Source of the DNA: Protula sp. h YS-2021
Taxonomy: Eukaryota; Annelida; Polychaeta; Sabellida; Serpulidae
Direction of reading: 5' to 3'
Assembly (NCBI GenBank): GCA_949752745.1
Contig: OX457026.1
Location: forward strand, 25,333,561-25,397,560
Length of the DNA: 64,000 nt
The translations under genes and the position numbers were made by a program. This document shows, piece after piece, positions 37,031-49,324 of this stretch. The notes below the pieces were generated by a model. The model was not told where the DNA came from. It made no database searches and saw only the letters and a program-made list of their open reading frames with translations. How positions within the stretch are numbered: the first letter of the stretch is position 1; every line of letters starts with the position of its first letter.

Positions 37031-37764
37031 CAAAAGACACGGTTAACATGGGAACCCGCTCCATGGATATTTATATGTATCAGGCAGTGTCAGCTAGTAC
37101 CTAAGCTTGGCATAATGTTCCTGGACGGCCACATTTTAGCCTTTTAATGTCATGGATCCCTCGAAATGTTTACATGCACAAATGAATGCAAAACGTGTGC
37201 TTCCTGGCTTTTTGTCGAATTGCTTAAATCCCTGAATTGTGAAAAATTGAGTAAGTTTGGAAAATATGGAAACCAAAAAAAATCGAAGTTATAAATGTCA
37301 AAACATCAACTTTTGTTGTAACCCAGCAACAGTACATACGCTTATGCAAGGGCATCATTTGTTCAAAATCTGTGTTAACTCATTTTTACCACAAAACTAG
37401 ACCGATTTCACAACGGAAAAGTGACTTAATATCTCAGCCCGTTTAAAAAACTACAAGATTTCGCATAAAAATAGTCTCGTGATTTTTTTCCAGATGAAAT
37501 TATGCATCATGTTTTAAAAAAAAGAATTGACGTCATAAGTTATTGATGATGACGTCAACATGCAAAAAGTATGTACCCGGTCCAAGACCTTTCACATGTC
37601 ATTTTTGTTGTACTTGTTCATGGGGACTTGTGTTGTAACTGGGAACAGCCGAATAAAAACTAGAGCGACACTTCGCTTCTTCTAGGCGAAGTGATATACT
37701 TTGAAATATGTAAAACTTTCTACATTGTTAACTTTATATAAATCAAAGCCGTTAACGGAGTAAT

Positions 37765-37860
37765 GTGAATGGTTAGTCAGTGCAATAGAACTTAACTGCC
37801 GGGGGAATCTTAGTCTTCAGACCGATAAGGATGGTGGTTCAAGACCGGAAAGGATATGGA
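37765..37860 (+). mobile_element. Possible tRNA-like SINE
   Basis: GGTTCAAGACC (about 37840-37850) is a good B box. An A-box-like TTAGTCAGTG lies about 60 bp upstream. The clover-leaf is not convincing, so this is a weak call. Confidence 0.3.
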
Positions 37861-38049
37861 CGCCATACTCCTAAAATACTGCTCATTTCAGAAACACCAT
37901 TCCCATAAAATCGATTTATGGGAAAGAATATTATGGAAAGATAAAAGTAACTTGAAAGATCCCTTGAGGCTGCTTTACGGTTCTACTAGCTAAGGCAACT
38001 ATTGCTTTGTTATCGCTGATGTGCTGCGTAATTAGTATCGAGTAAACAC

Positions 38050-41000
38050 AAGTGTATGCTTGGCTCTCAAAGGGCAGAGGGACATATCTATTAGGTCCGA
38101 GGGAGGAACGATAAAAGGCGGAGCTACCGCCAGCAGAGCTTTGGGTTATTTGACAATCTCATCCACAGATATAGCGAAATTTTATACAGGCTGTCCTCAC
38201 CTGTGCATTCGGAGCATGGGACAAAATCAGGTATTGAAGGGGCCAAGAAGCATAAGCCCCAAGTTCAGTGGCTGAACTTGACCTCCTTTGGGCGACGAGA
38301 AGTCCGCATTGGACTAGACCTGGGCACTGCTCGGTGTCGATGTCGTCAAAGCAAGACTTTTGACCACGAGCAGTTCTACCGCTAGCGAAGAAGTCACGAT
38401 AGTCCATCGGACTCAAGGGCATAATTCATGGGCAAGATAGGGCAGCTCGGAATTCCACTGCAGCCCTCCCCAATTACAGGCTCCAGGAAGCCAGTGCTCC
38501 CATCTCGAGCATTCAACCTTTCGGCGTTTTTGTCCATGCACAGCTCCACATACATTCGTACGCTCTGCAGAAAAAGTGGTGCAGCTGAAGGGTTCTAGGT
38601 CCAGGAAGAAGTGCATCCAGCAGATAGCGAGGCTAGCACAGGTCACTTGCGGGATAGTGTCATACAAGATACCGCCCCAGTAATATTTCTTTGTGGTACC
38701 GAATAGAAGCAAGAGGTCGCCAATGCGGTATATGTTCGTTGTACGGAATTCAAGACGATGGACACCAGTAGGGACAAGTTACTTTCTGGATTTCATCCAT
38801 CGAAGTACTGCGCTTTTATCATGACCCGCCGATGACTTTATCTCCTTGGATCCCCTAGAGCAGCGGTCCAAGCGCACAGTACTGACGCCAGGCATTCGCA
38901 GTTACTCAAATATTCCGCTGGTAGAGAAGAACTCCAAACCTATCTAAGCCACAGTCACACATGTGTTGAATATGACGTCTTTTCAAGACTACATTTTAAT
39001 CCTTTGAAGGCAAGATGGGAGATCTTCGCCTGCCACACCCGGTATCTGCCAGACTACTAGAGCATGTCGCCTTACCGACTAGGGTTAAACTTGCTGCCTT
39101 TATCACCACGTCGATTGTATTTCTGCTTCGCGATGCCCTTTTACAGCAATGCTGGTTGGGTGTGAAAGACCTTCGCCAGCCTCACAATGCCACCACTCTA
39201 GAGTTACACACGCAGGAAGAGACAGAGGCAGTCAACCTATCAAGAACGACATGGCTCTGATGGCAAGTACCACTCGCCCCTTCTTCCACGCGCAGCAACA
39301 GAGGATAAATATGTCTGCCAAGACAGGTTCAGATCAAGCCATCTTACTTGATGTCCCTCAAGCTGTTCAAAGACAACAATACGGGGCCATAAACCTCACA
39401 GCTGCACAGGTATCAACCACCCAAAGTACGGTCTGACCCGACGGTCTCATCGCTAAGCGGTTCATTCACCAAGTCAAAAGAATTAGAGTTGTTACCATCC
39501 TCAAAGGCATCCTTTCCAGCAGAAGCAAGGCTAGGTAAGTTCTGTGCAGCCTGAGAGGACGTGGTGTCTCAAAATGAATAGTTAACTGGCTCAAAATCGT
39601 CTATTCAAGGGCGACCTCAACGGTCGCAGTTCCCCGAATCCTCTCTGTTCTCGGAAATCACACCGTCTAGGCGCCATTCACGAAAAGGGATCGGAGAAGG
39701 ACTTAGTTTTAAAATACATGCTAAGAGAACTGTTAGTAAAGGCGCCAGAAGAGATGCCAGAGAGTAATCTGGGTTTTTAGTAGGGTATTTCTGGCCTCCA
39801 CAGATTCGCAGATGGAGAATGGCCATTGATCTTCTGCCCTCAGCGAGTGTCTCCATGTGACATGTGATGAGGAAACTTAAAGTGCGGGAACTAAAAGTAT
39901 CTGGACAACTGTTTTCTGGTACTTCTTCAGCGAGAGCCAGCCAAGCGCCAGACGCAGTTGGTCAGATGGACTATTAAGGTATATCTTCAGTGAAAGCTAA
40001 CCTAACCTCTTCCTTGGAAAATGGTTGGATCTACTCAAAGCGTAAGCCTATCTAAAATGGAGCACCAAGCCTTTTAGTACATTACTCGAGAAATCGAGGT
40101 ACTCGCCGTGTCTAGACAGCGACACATGGACGTCCATGCGTTGGAATGGCACTGGCCGCTGAACCATGTTCTTTACACCTTCTCCCCGCAGGCCATCTTG
40201 TTGAAGGTGATCCCGTTAGTCCAACAATTGAAGCCCCGACATCTTCTGGCTGCTTCATGGTCCTCCGAAGCTTATGGTTTCAAATCCTAGCCAGTCGCGG
40301 ACAGAGAAGGGCCGGCAAATTCCTTTGCCATCCGGAACTCCTGTTCCACATCTCCACCCGTTCCTAAGCCTTCTGAATCTCTACCTGTGGTGCTTTATCC
40401 CGCCTTCCAGCAGGGCGAAGGATTTCCAAAGGTTGTCATGTAAAAGATGGTCAACAACCATAAGGGCTTAACAGCGAGAGTGGATCGATCGCAGGGGAAT
40501 AAATTCGCCGGCCAGTGCGGTACGTCGCAAAATAGACCCATTTCGAGCCTCTCCAGCTGTAGTGGTGGGTTTTCTGGACTATCTGTTTGCAAAAAGAGCA
40601 CTTGGATCAAGCTCCATCGAGTTCTACGGGCCGTCACAAGATCCAGGTTGAAGGCCTCCAAGGATTATGACCCAGAGAATAACTCTTCTTTGCCTTTACT
40701 GTTACGGCATTTGAAAGTGAACACCCTTCCATCACTACCCAGTGGGATCTCTCCCTGGTCATACGATACTTGCAACAAAAGGCCAATTTCTGGAAGACGT
40801 CATTTCACCCAAGAACGCAATGGTAAGTTTTCTTTCTTGCCAGTGCTAGCTTCAAGCAAGACAGGCGGAGAGATTTACCCAATGGATCGAGCAATCTATA
40901 AACAGAACGGTGAGTGATGGGAAGGTTTTTTTCAACCTAGGGGCTTCATGGGTAAGTGGGTACTTTCGAGCTGGCCCAAGAGGACGATCGATCTGGGACG

Positions 41001-41060
41001 GGCTTTGTATTTCTCTGTCCAATCAAAGCGCTGGGTAAGTACTAAGACATATCGGAAGAG
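38050..41060 (+). mobile_element. Degenerate, internally deleted DIRS-like retrotransposon
   Basis: Segments in DIRS order on the plus strand. At 39015-39440 there is a possible gag remnant (LLRDALLQQCWLGVKDLR). Around 39750-39860 frames give GFYSRVFL and ENGH, resembling the start of the reverse-transcriptase domain (GYYSRLFLVPK type). At 40108-40290, DVHALEWHWPLNHVLYTFSP followed by AILLKVIPLVQQ matches the conserved end of the RT-RNase H region. At 40447-40917 a tyrosine-recombinase-like part has FLDYLFAKRALGSSSIEFY in one frame, YRAVTRSRLK-like text and LLRHLKV in the next, then SPWDLSLVIRYLQQKA and EIYPMDRAIYKQNG. The RT core is deleted and several frameshifts and stops break it. DIRS elements integrate with a tyrosine recombinase rather than a DDE integrase. 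Confidence 0.58.
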
Positions 41061-41079
41061 TACATTAAATAAACACAGA

Positions 41080-42120
41080 AAGCTCTTTTTATCTCTTTCA
41101 TGCTAAATTTTGATAAATATCTGTCCAAACAGTCAATTTTACCTACATTAAGGGCGTTACTTTTGACTGCTTAAAGCACAGGTTGATGATTATGTCTGTG
41201 CGGACCAGCTCGGTAGGCCCTACTCGGTAAACAATATTTTTGCACATCTCAGAAAAAGGTTCCTCTGCTCCAGTTACAGTCCAGTCTAAAAGTAGAAATA
41301 AGCGAATTCAAGACGTATGCAAAAGAAAACTGGCCTTTTATTTCATAGAACGTTCTTTACGACTAAAAATATAATTTGAGGCCTTCACTTTTAGCCAAAG
41401 CTCCCAACTAACCGAAATGAGGCTGGGACTTACAGCCTACTAATTTTGTTCGGTCGGTGTCTATACCGGTGTAATGATTTTAAATTACAGGCGGATTTCA
41501 GAAAAATTCAGAATTTTCAGTGGCAGAATCGAGAAATTTGTAATAACTGGCAAAAGATTTTTTTACTAATGAATAAAGGTCGACTTCTCACTCGTTAACT
41601 AGAATAGACCTTAGCTTAAATTAATTCTGAAAAGCGCTGAAGAGTTGACGAGAACTGAGGAACGTATTTCTCCCAAAACAATTAACTAGAAGTAGGCTCT
41701 AAACTGTTGTTTGCTCCCTAGAATACTTAAACTGTTAGGAGTCATTTTTTGGGACACATGCTGCACATACTAAACAAGTTCAATGTTCTGCATACATGTA
41801 TATTGGGGATTTGAGAATTCTCAAAAGTGAGTTGAATTTGTGTGGAAAAAATCTTTGTTTTTCGGTTGCATTTTATTGTCTCCACAACCCCCCCCCCCCC
41901 CCCCCCTCCTACGCTCCCACCGCAAAATATCATTTCAGCGTCTGCGAGCAGTCTTGTTTTAAAACATGATAATAATAGATGAAACTAAAGTGTACATTTT
42001 TGGCAATTTTAAAATCAATGAACCTTTCAGTTTAATTTCTTTTCTTCTTCGTTATTTTTTTTTTTCAAGATTGTATTATGATAACCAAGGCAAATGTCTC
42101 CTTCATGAAAGAATCACTTT
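41080..42120. other. Intergenic, nothing recognised
   Basis: Unique-looking AT-rich DNA, with a C-homopolymer of about 20 bp near 41888-41910. Confidence 0.5.
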
Positions 42121-42138
42121 TTTTGTATGTTTTCCAAG

Positions 42139-43205
42139 AATCCGCGACAAAACGCCCAGCGACATAACGCCTCGCGACATAACGCCTCGCGATAAAACGC
42201 CTCGCGACATAAGGCCTCGCGACAAAACGCCTCAAAATGTAAAGTGCGACAAAACGCCTCACTCGTATAAACTCCCTATTTTCCTCCATTTTTCTTACTT
42301 TTTATCGTACACTCATTGTTCGCCTATTACACGTTTGTCATTGAACTTGCTTCTGAATGTTTGCTCGTACTGTTTTTCCATTTTTTCTGACATTTTTCCA
42401 CGCACAATGATTGCCCAGGATGAGATTGGAAATCCGCCCAGGAAAAGGGTTCGACGAGAAAACAAAGACCTACAACAGTGTCTACGTACTCTATGTCGTG
42501 ATCGTTTTGATGGCCGAAAGACTATTACTCAGTTTTTGCGCGGAATCGGTCACAACATTCGTTGGAAAGCAATCAATCGTGAGCATCAAGAAGGAGATGC
42601 GCAATAGACTGAACAACTTGGATATCACACCTTGGATTCAATCTGCGAAAGCTAGTGTACTAGTGTACTGTTCAGCAACACGAAAGATTGCAACCGAGCT
42701 GTTGAATAGTAAATATAGTGCACGTGTGAACTATGCATGTCAGATAAAGATGTAGTACAGTAAATACTTCAAGTCGAAACTATAGTGTAAAAATATATTT
42801 TTGCAATGGACAAAGCGTTACAGACATTTATACGTAGTGGAGTAAAGATTTCGAGTCGTTAATTTGGTGTAAATGAATGTACTTGCTATGGCGCACAGTT
42901 TTAACTTTGTTAGAGACATGCAGATGCAGTATAGTGAAGATTTCGAGTAGTAAATATCTTGTTAATATATCTGTGTGTTTGCTGTGTAATGAAACGCTCA
43001 TTTGTTAGCGAGGGCTAAATGGCAAAATTAAAATCACATTTAGAAAGTGGAATTATGTGTTTTAATTGTTGTTTCAAAAAGTGAGGCGTTTTGTCGCACT
43101 TTACATTTTGAGGGGTTTTGTCGCGAGGCCTTATGTCGCGAGGCGTTTTATCGCGAGGCGTTATGTCGTGAGGCCTTTTGTCGAGAGGCCTTTTGTCGGG
43201 ATACC
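42139..43205. mobile_element. Foldback-type element with 10-bp TSD
   Basis: Both termini (42139-42260 and 43080-43205) are inverted copies built from tandem 14-15 bp units of the type GCGACAAAACGCCTC and GCGACATAACGCCTC. The direct repeat GTTTTCCAAG flanks it at 42129-42138 and 43206-43215. The core holds two overlapping short frames, 42405-42607 (IGNPPRKRVRRENKDLQQCL onward) and 42411-42755, which look like one ancestral frame broken by a shift. I do not recognise the protein. The TSD length fits Mutator-like or foldback elements. Confidence 0.78.
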
Positions 43206-43399
43206 GTTTTCCAAGTTCGATCTACATTTTACTGAAAAACCCCTGGCTTAAAAATATGATTTAATCAGGAAATATAGGTGTGTATATATCCTATACAACT
43301 GCAAAGTAAAATCTATATAGGAAGCTTAGTTACTGTTTTTTTTTAAAGTTTTAGAAAGATCGGAAATTTATCAATAGATTTACCATGTGTCGGACCTAC

Positions 43400-44060
43400 G
43401 CTGAGCTTTGTTTAGAACAGTCGAAACAACGTCTTCCCTCTTGTATTGGATAGACGTCTATATTCCTACTTTCTTTAAAGTTTAAATAAAGAAATTGGAT
43501 ATGGAAACGTTTATCCAACGTCTTTGCCACAACGCTGGATAGAAGTGAGGGGTCACAATGAAATATCAACCTCACATATCCTCGCTCTGACGAAATGGCA
43601 ATCGTGATAAGGTGCTCATGAAAGCAGTGAGCCGAAATTTTTAAATAATTAAAGTCTGAGCGGCGAGCACTTTTGTATCTCCTACTTTAGGAAAATAGAC
43701 ATGGAAAAGTGTATTGTTCATATTCTAACGTACGAGAAGATTCGAAAGTATGGAGTATTTTTAAATAAGGGCTGCCATATTATCTCCAGAGTAGCCTCCC
43801 CACGTCTGCACAGGCACATTTCACTATGTCTTTAAAACGTGGCCCCTTCAACGCCCATCCAACACCTTTTCGATAGACGCCGGGAGAAACATATATCGAC
43901 TTTCAAATACTACCAAATCCTGACTAAATCCTGACATTTATCCGATGGCGGATCGCGACGTCTATGTAACGTTTGTCGAACGACACTACAAGGTACAGCT
44001 TGCGAAAAAAAACGTTTGAAATGCGACGTCTGAGTAAACTTCTGAAATTAATAAAATCTT
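43400..44060. repeat. ACGTC-rich degenerate repeat (copy 2)
   Basis: Shares CGACGTCTATGTAACGTTTG and GCGACGTCTGAGT with the block at 36740-37030, at a diverged level. Also GAAACGTTTATCCAACGTCT and AACAACGTCTTCC. Confidence 0.45.
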
Positions 44061-44572
44061 TTTGCCAAAAAGTGTTTTGCATGAAGCAAAATTTACTTTC
44101 AATAAAACGAGAAAATGTTAACTATAGCTGTTTGAAAAGAAGTCTGAATTAAATATGTTCCCATTTAGAACCTGGGATAATTAGAGTCATTTACCCTACA
44201 CTTGAATATGAATCTGAGGTCTGTTTTGGTCACTCGAAAGGAAGTAGGTTTACCCAAATTCACGAGGTATTTTATGTCGTATTTTAGAGCCATAGTATCT
44301 AAAAAAATATTAAAAATACATTTACATGTGAACAAGGTATTCGGAAATATGATTAATTACACAAAAAATTGAAGTGCAGTTGAAAAACCACACTAGCCAA
44401 TTAGTTAGGTTTACTTTGAAACACTTCATTTTGAGCAAGAAGTAAAATGAAAAGTAAAATGAGAAGTTCTTTACTCCTTGAAAATGGGGCCTTATTGCAC
44501 TTTTATGGTAGCAGTTTGCAAAAGAGGAAAGTAAAGTCTTTTCTCATTCTCTCTCTTTCACTCACTCACTCT

Positions 44573-44575
44573 CGT

Positions 44576-44640
<65 letters not shown>

Positions 44641-44641
44641 T
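44573..44641. repeat. (CT)n microsatellite
   Basis: About 69 bp of CT dinucleotides with one or two interruptions. The serine/leucine ORF across it is an artefact. Confidence 0.97.
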
Positions 44642-45112
44642 TCAAATTTGAAACAATATCAATTTTTATAGAGTCCGAAACTGGACATTGCAATTATTTG
44701 AGGGCATCTAAATCTTTTTTTTTATACATAATCTATGCAGTATCCAATTCTTCTTTGGCCAGTGGGCAATGCCTCCCTCCAGCTACTCTGTTGTAAGAGC
44801 GCGTTGTGGGATTGTGCTGTCCTATCATCCTCTGATAACTTCTCAAATTAAAAATACCATAGTGATTTCACTCTTCAGTCACAACCAAGGAAGGATTTTA
44901 GTGGAGATCTTGCTTCCAAATCAACTTCCCATTTTCTTTTCAGTTACCGAAGTATTGATAGACCAAAAGAAGTAAACAATTCAAAATTTCTGAATCTCAC
45001 TCTTAGCCTTGGAGGCAAGCTTTAAACTAATTCAGTAATTTAATAACCATTATAACACCCACCAAAGTAAGTAAATAAGTAAATTTTCGTTCTCTAACTG
45101 CGTACGAAACTG

Positions 45113-45196
45113 GTGTGCTTTATATTGGATTCGGACACTTGTGGAAGGCCACCGAACGCGCCTTCCACGCGTGCCCGAATCCATTACAAAGCACAC
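45113..45196. repeat. Long hairpin, 37-bp arms
   Basis: The left arm starts GTGTGCTTTATATTGGATTC and the right arm ends GAATCCATTACAAAGCACAC. About 31 of 37 bp pair, with a loop of about 10 bp. Probably a palindromic MITE. Confidence 0.75.
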
Positions 45197-46960
45197 AATC
45201 CCAAATCTATTACTAGAAAACATTCTGTTTAATTTCATGAGTTTGGTCACAACAAACCAATCTGGTCATTTTTCTCTAAAACCTTTCTTATAACTTCACG
45301 ACAGCAGAGATGCATATGGAATTGTGGAACTAGAATTGGTACAAACTGTTTTTACTGTATGTTTATTTATAGTCCATCAATGAAATCATTTACTTATGTA
45401 TATATTTGCTTTTAATTCTTGTGATATTTTAATCATTATGTGCAAAGGCAGGGAATAAATGACATGTTCCCAGTATCCCCGCCATCTCTATCAAAATATC
45501 GGAAATAAAAAAAGTATCGGTGAAGCTCTCCATCGCATGCCTGTATCCTCTCCCTGGTCTGGCTTGCTCCAATGTAATTTCTCTAATCACAAAGGGATAA
45601 ACTATATAGAGGACAAGATATACCATTATACCACTTTCTAAAAAATTTTCCTGCTCATTTTTGCTTGGTTCATCAAACTGTCCAGTATTCTACATTTTGC
45701 AATAATAAAAAGTACAAATATTATTTCCGGAAATATTATTATTTCCGTTCATTCCAAAACGTATTCATTTTTACAGAGTCTGTAAATTTTCTGCAGCCAG
45801 GACCTTGTACAATAATCTAGCAGATATTTAATCTTTATTTCGGGCCTGGTTTATCCTACCAAGATTATCCCTCCACCATTCGTCGTACTTCAGGCGAAAA
45901 GATGAGGGAAAACGTTAATAACATTACTATCCCCAAAACTAAACCTTCAGAACACATAAAAAAAAAACAAAAAACAAAAAAACTTTGGTATTTTAAAATT
46001 CCTTTGCATTCCAACACCAGTACATTTTGATAAAGTCGGAAAATCTTCAGCAATAAGAGGCTGAATGGTCACCCTATCATCTGGATCTTAAAATTTCTAT
46101 GTGGTTATAAAAAGGGTTTCAAGATATATTTTACGTCAAGAAGCATACTTGAAGGTGGGGAGGGAGGCAAAAATATTATAGTGGCTGTAAAATTATTTTG
46201 CGCTTAGCTACTGTGATAGTGTCCCCGATACCGCATCCGATAATAATATCATGAAATATTGTTGCCTCGAGGGATAATTCTATGGGGGGGGGGGGCAATG
46301 GTATTTTATTACATTCTAATTATACGGAGGTGGACACCAACAAAAACCGATCACAAAGTAGTGATATCACCCAAACTTGTTTAAATTTGTACTCCTCGTA
46401 GACAGCCAGGCGTCGTTAATATACTCTAGAGTGGCTGTGAGGACATTGTAGATTATCCTCGCTGTTGCTTTACTGGAATTTTCAACCGGAGTAAAACTAC
46501 CAACAAAAAAGAAAAACAATCCTTGATCAGAGAGAAAAACCTCAAAAACATCATCAGCCATATAAAAACAAACAAACAAGTTTAACACCGCTACGATATT
46601 CGAAAATTACTTTCACAGTGATCCCCCAACCTCTCTCCACCCCCCCCCCCCCCCCCCAAAGCGCACATAAATTAACAGGCATATTGAACCCCATGGTTAT
46701 TAACGCCATGATTAATTTTCCTGTGCGTTTTTGAGTATCAACTAGTTTTACTAAATCTCCGCATACAAATCAGATTTCTGCCTCAGCTCGGCTTCAGCTC
46801 AATCTCTTGTTTCGTTTGTTATAAACACCAGAAATTAAAATAGTAATGGAACGAGAACTCAATGATCCTTTAAAGTCACTAACCATAGAACTTCAGGTTA
46901 CAAGCATAACATTCATTCACTAAATAAGCAGATTGACAGTACAATGCATATAAGGAAAGT

Positions 46961-47035
46961 GGGCGGGGCTTTCAACAAGCTCGAAAACTGATTGGTCGTG
47001 ACGTTGCGGATTAGCAGGTTATTATTGTTGATTGG
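46961..47035 (+). promoter_or_regulatory. Candidate promoter: GC box and two inverted CCAAT boxes
   Basis: GGGCGGGGC at 46961-46969 (Sp1/KLF site). ATTGG at 46991-46995 in CTGATTGGTCG and at 47031-47035 in TTGATTGGCAATG, which are inverted CCAAT boxes for NF-Y exactly 40 bp apart. CGTGACGTTG between them is a partial CRE. This is the usual make-up of a TATA-less animal promoter. It lies 390-460 bp upstream of a good start codon on the plus strand. Confidence 0.6.
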
Positions 47036-47423
47036 CAATGTGCTCACACGGAAGGGTTCAGGTATTGCATTTATTCAGGTGCATATATTGTAGGATTTCT
47101 TGTTTGTCTCGCAATTATTTCAGTGGATACTGAACGAAATGGTACAGTGATATACAGAGAACAATTTCTGCACCAGCACGTAAGATTTTATTGCACGCGC
47201 ACCACGAAAAAACGCACGAATAAGGAAGAAATTTGACACCGTTGCGCACAGAAATTGCGATACACTGAATACACATGATCTCACAAAGGAACTGCCAAAC
47301 GAAAATCCGTCACGGTTTTACATTAACGACACTGAGTTTTTAAAACAACAGACTGAAAACAGAAGTTGATTTTTTAAAGCGATTTATTTTGGGTGATATA
47401 TAAACAACACAGGAAAACAGAAA

Positions 47424-47531
47424 ATGACGGCAGTTAACGGAACAGCCTTGGGAAGCAATGACAACGGGATGGATCTTACCGGTGCTCTTAGCCAAAGCAT
47501 GGATTCGGTCGCTTCTCCGGGAGATGACGAG
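47424..47531 (+). CDS. Candidate first coding exon, possibly RBPMS/couch-potato type
   Basis: ATG in a favourable context (A at -3) opens 36 codons ending GAC GAG|GTAGGT, a strong phase-0 donor. The peptide starts MTAVNGTALGSNDNGMDLTG and ends SVASPGDDE. It is acidic and Ser/Gly-rich, like the tails in front of RNA-recognition motifs. In RBPMS-family proteins an acidic N-terminus ending EEE is followed by VRTLFVSGLP after a phase-0 intron, which would fit. The identity rests only on this style and is weak. The exon itself is better supported by ATG context, donor, frame and the upstream promoter signature. No RRM exon was found in the window. Confidence 0.5.
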
Positions 47532-49053
47532 GTAGGTTCTTGAATTTCTCATGGAGGGGGGGGGGGGGATAGGGAGGGGGTGTCAAGGCACTGGGGTAGA
47601 GTGTTTACATCGCTACAGTATCACAAAATATTTTAATCTCGGGGTGTGCTTTGGACTCGTGATACTTGTAGGTAAAAAAATGCGCATATCTGTTAATGAC
47701 AAGCAAATTCGCAGAAGCCTCGGCGCACACTTGGGTTAAAATTTGTACTTGATATGCCATGCATAGACTATTAAAACGAATTGTTTACGAATAACAAATT
47801 ATCGTGCAAGTACACGAAGTAAGACTCAGCCTATGAAAGCACGTTGAACATTAAACCCACATCGAGGGTATATATTTTGTCAATACAAGGGAAAAAGCAT
47901 ATCTTGAAAACTCTTGTCAATTATCTGATGGTTTAGTCAGCTAGCTTGATTTATAACATAAAAGCAGAGTCATTGGGTACAGGCAAAGTGCAATAATCAT
48001 TGCCCCGTCACAAACAAAAAAATTTGTCATGAAAGATTTTGTTTACTTCGGTCCTGTGTACAGATGCGCAGAGGTCAACATGAATTGTATAATCTAAAAT
48101 TTAGGTAGAATTTTTACATTGACTATTTAACGAGTTGGTGTGATCAATTTAAGAACCTACACAATGTGTTTCTAAAGAAGTATGTATCCACAAGAAAACA
48201 AATGACACGAGCGTTTAGAGATCTAACTAAAAGGACATGTATTGTGTAAACAAAACAGACATTTACACATTCAGGTGACAATTATATTCATATTACAAAA
48301 TGAGAAATATTACCTGCTGTACCATTCGCCTGTCACGCTACAGTTCTACGGCAAATCTCCCGGCGGGACTCGTATTGTGTGCGAAACAATGCCTCCTCAA
48401 TTAGAGCAATGTGACCGAAGGTTCCATTGTGTCACGCCTCCACCCCCTCTGGCCCCAGACATTACCCCCCCCCCCCCACCTTCCCATTAGCAGACGGCGA
48501 ACTGCGCATGCAACAGGTGTGGCAATGTGTGCCATAAATGACATAATACGGAACAAATATCACAGTTGTGGATTCCACAGCACCCGACTCCAACCCCAAC
48601 ACTGCATGTCTGTATTACACCATGGCATTTTTTTGACAAGAAATCCCTCCTTCCTTTTTACAGTAAACCGGATATTTCCTAGAAAATTTAGACATCAGTA
48701 GGTATTTTGTACAAAGTATGAATAAGATTGTAAGGCGATATTTTAAGCAGCTGATATTATTTATTGGGTATAATTTATTTCACGATTCCCCGTGTCTTTG
48801 TTGCGTCGCGTGAGGGCAGACGACATTATATATGTCTTGAATTGCGCACACAATATTATAAGCTCAAAGCCCAAATCGTGAAAGGTCAGATGCGGCAAGA
48901 CATAATGACGTCACCCAAGATAATAGCTATACCGATATGAGCCTTGTGTGCATAGTGCTGAATCATATGATTTCCAATGTTGCGAAAGCGAGATAATATT
49001 ATTGGCGAAGTCTGAAGAGGCGTATTCAAGTAAACAAGATAGGCATAGCAAAG

Positions 49054-49056
<3 letters not shown>

Positions 49057-49106
<50 letters not shown>
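49057..49106. repeat. (AT)n microsatellite
   Basis: 50 bp of AT dinucleotides. Confidence 0.98.
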
Positions 49107-49109
<3 letters not shown>

Positions 49110-49324
49110 ATCACGGACTGGCCATTGTCTGGTATGATGTGTAAAAACTTTTTTAGTTATCGCTTGGAGGGGGTGTTAGTTGTGCCTGATAAAACACTGG
49201 AAATTTGTGTGTATAGAGATGTGCTGATTTAATATTTAGTGATGTTAATTATAAACACGAGATGTGCAAATTAAACTTTCACCCGGGATGTATCAGCTTT
49301 CACAGAGCCGTGAGTTGCTTTGCT

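Larger units (their letters stand above)
44060..46950. other. Intergenic, no gene recognised
   Basis: Contains the (CT)n tract and one long hairpin listed separately, plus A-rich and C-rich simple tracts (45958-45981, about 46639-46657). Nothing else is interpretable. Confidence 0.5.

Noticed and set aside
47394..47402. TATATAAA as a TATA box
   Set aside because: Only about 25 bp upstream of the ATG, which would leave almost no 5' UTR. The GC/CCAAT cluster upstream is the better promoter candidate.
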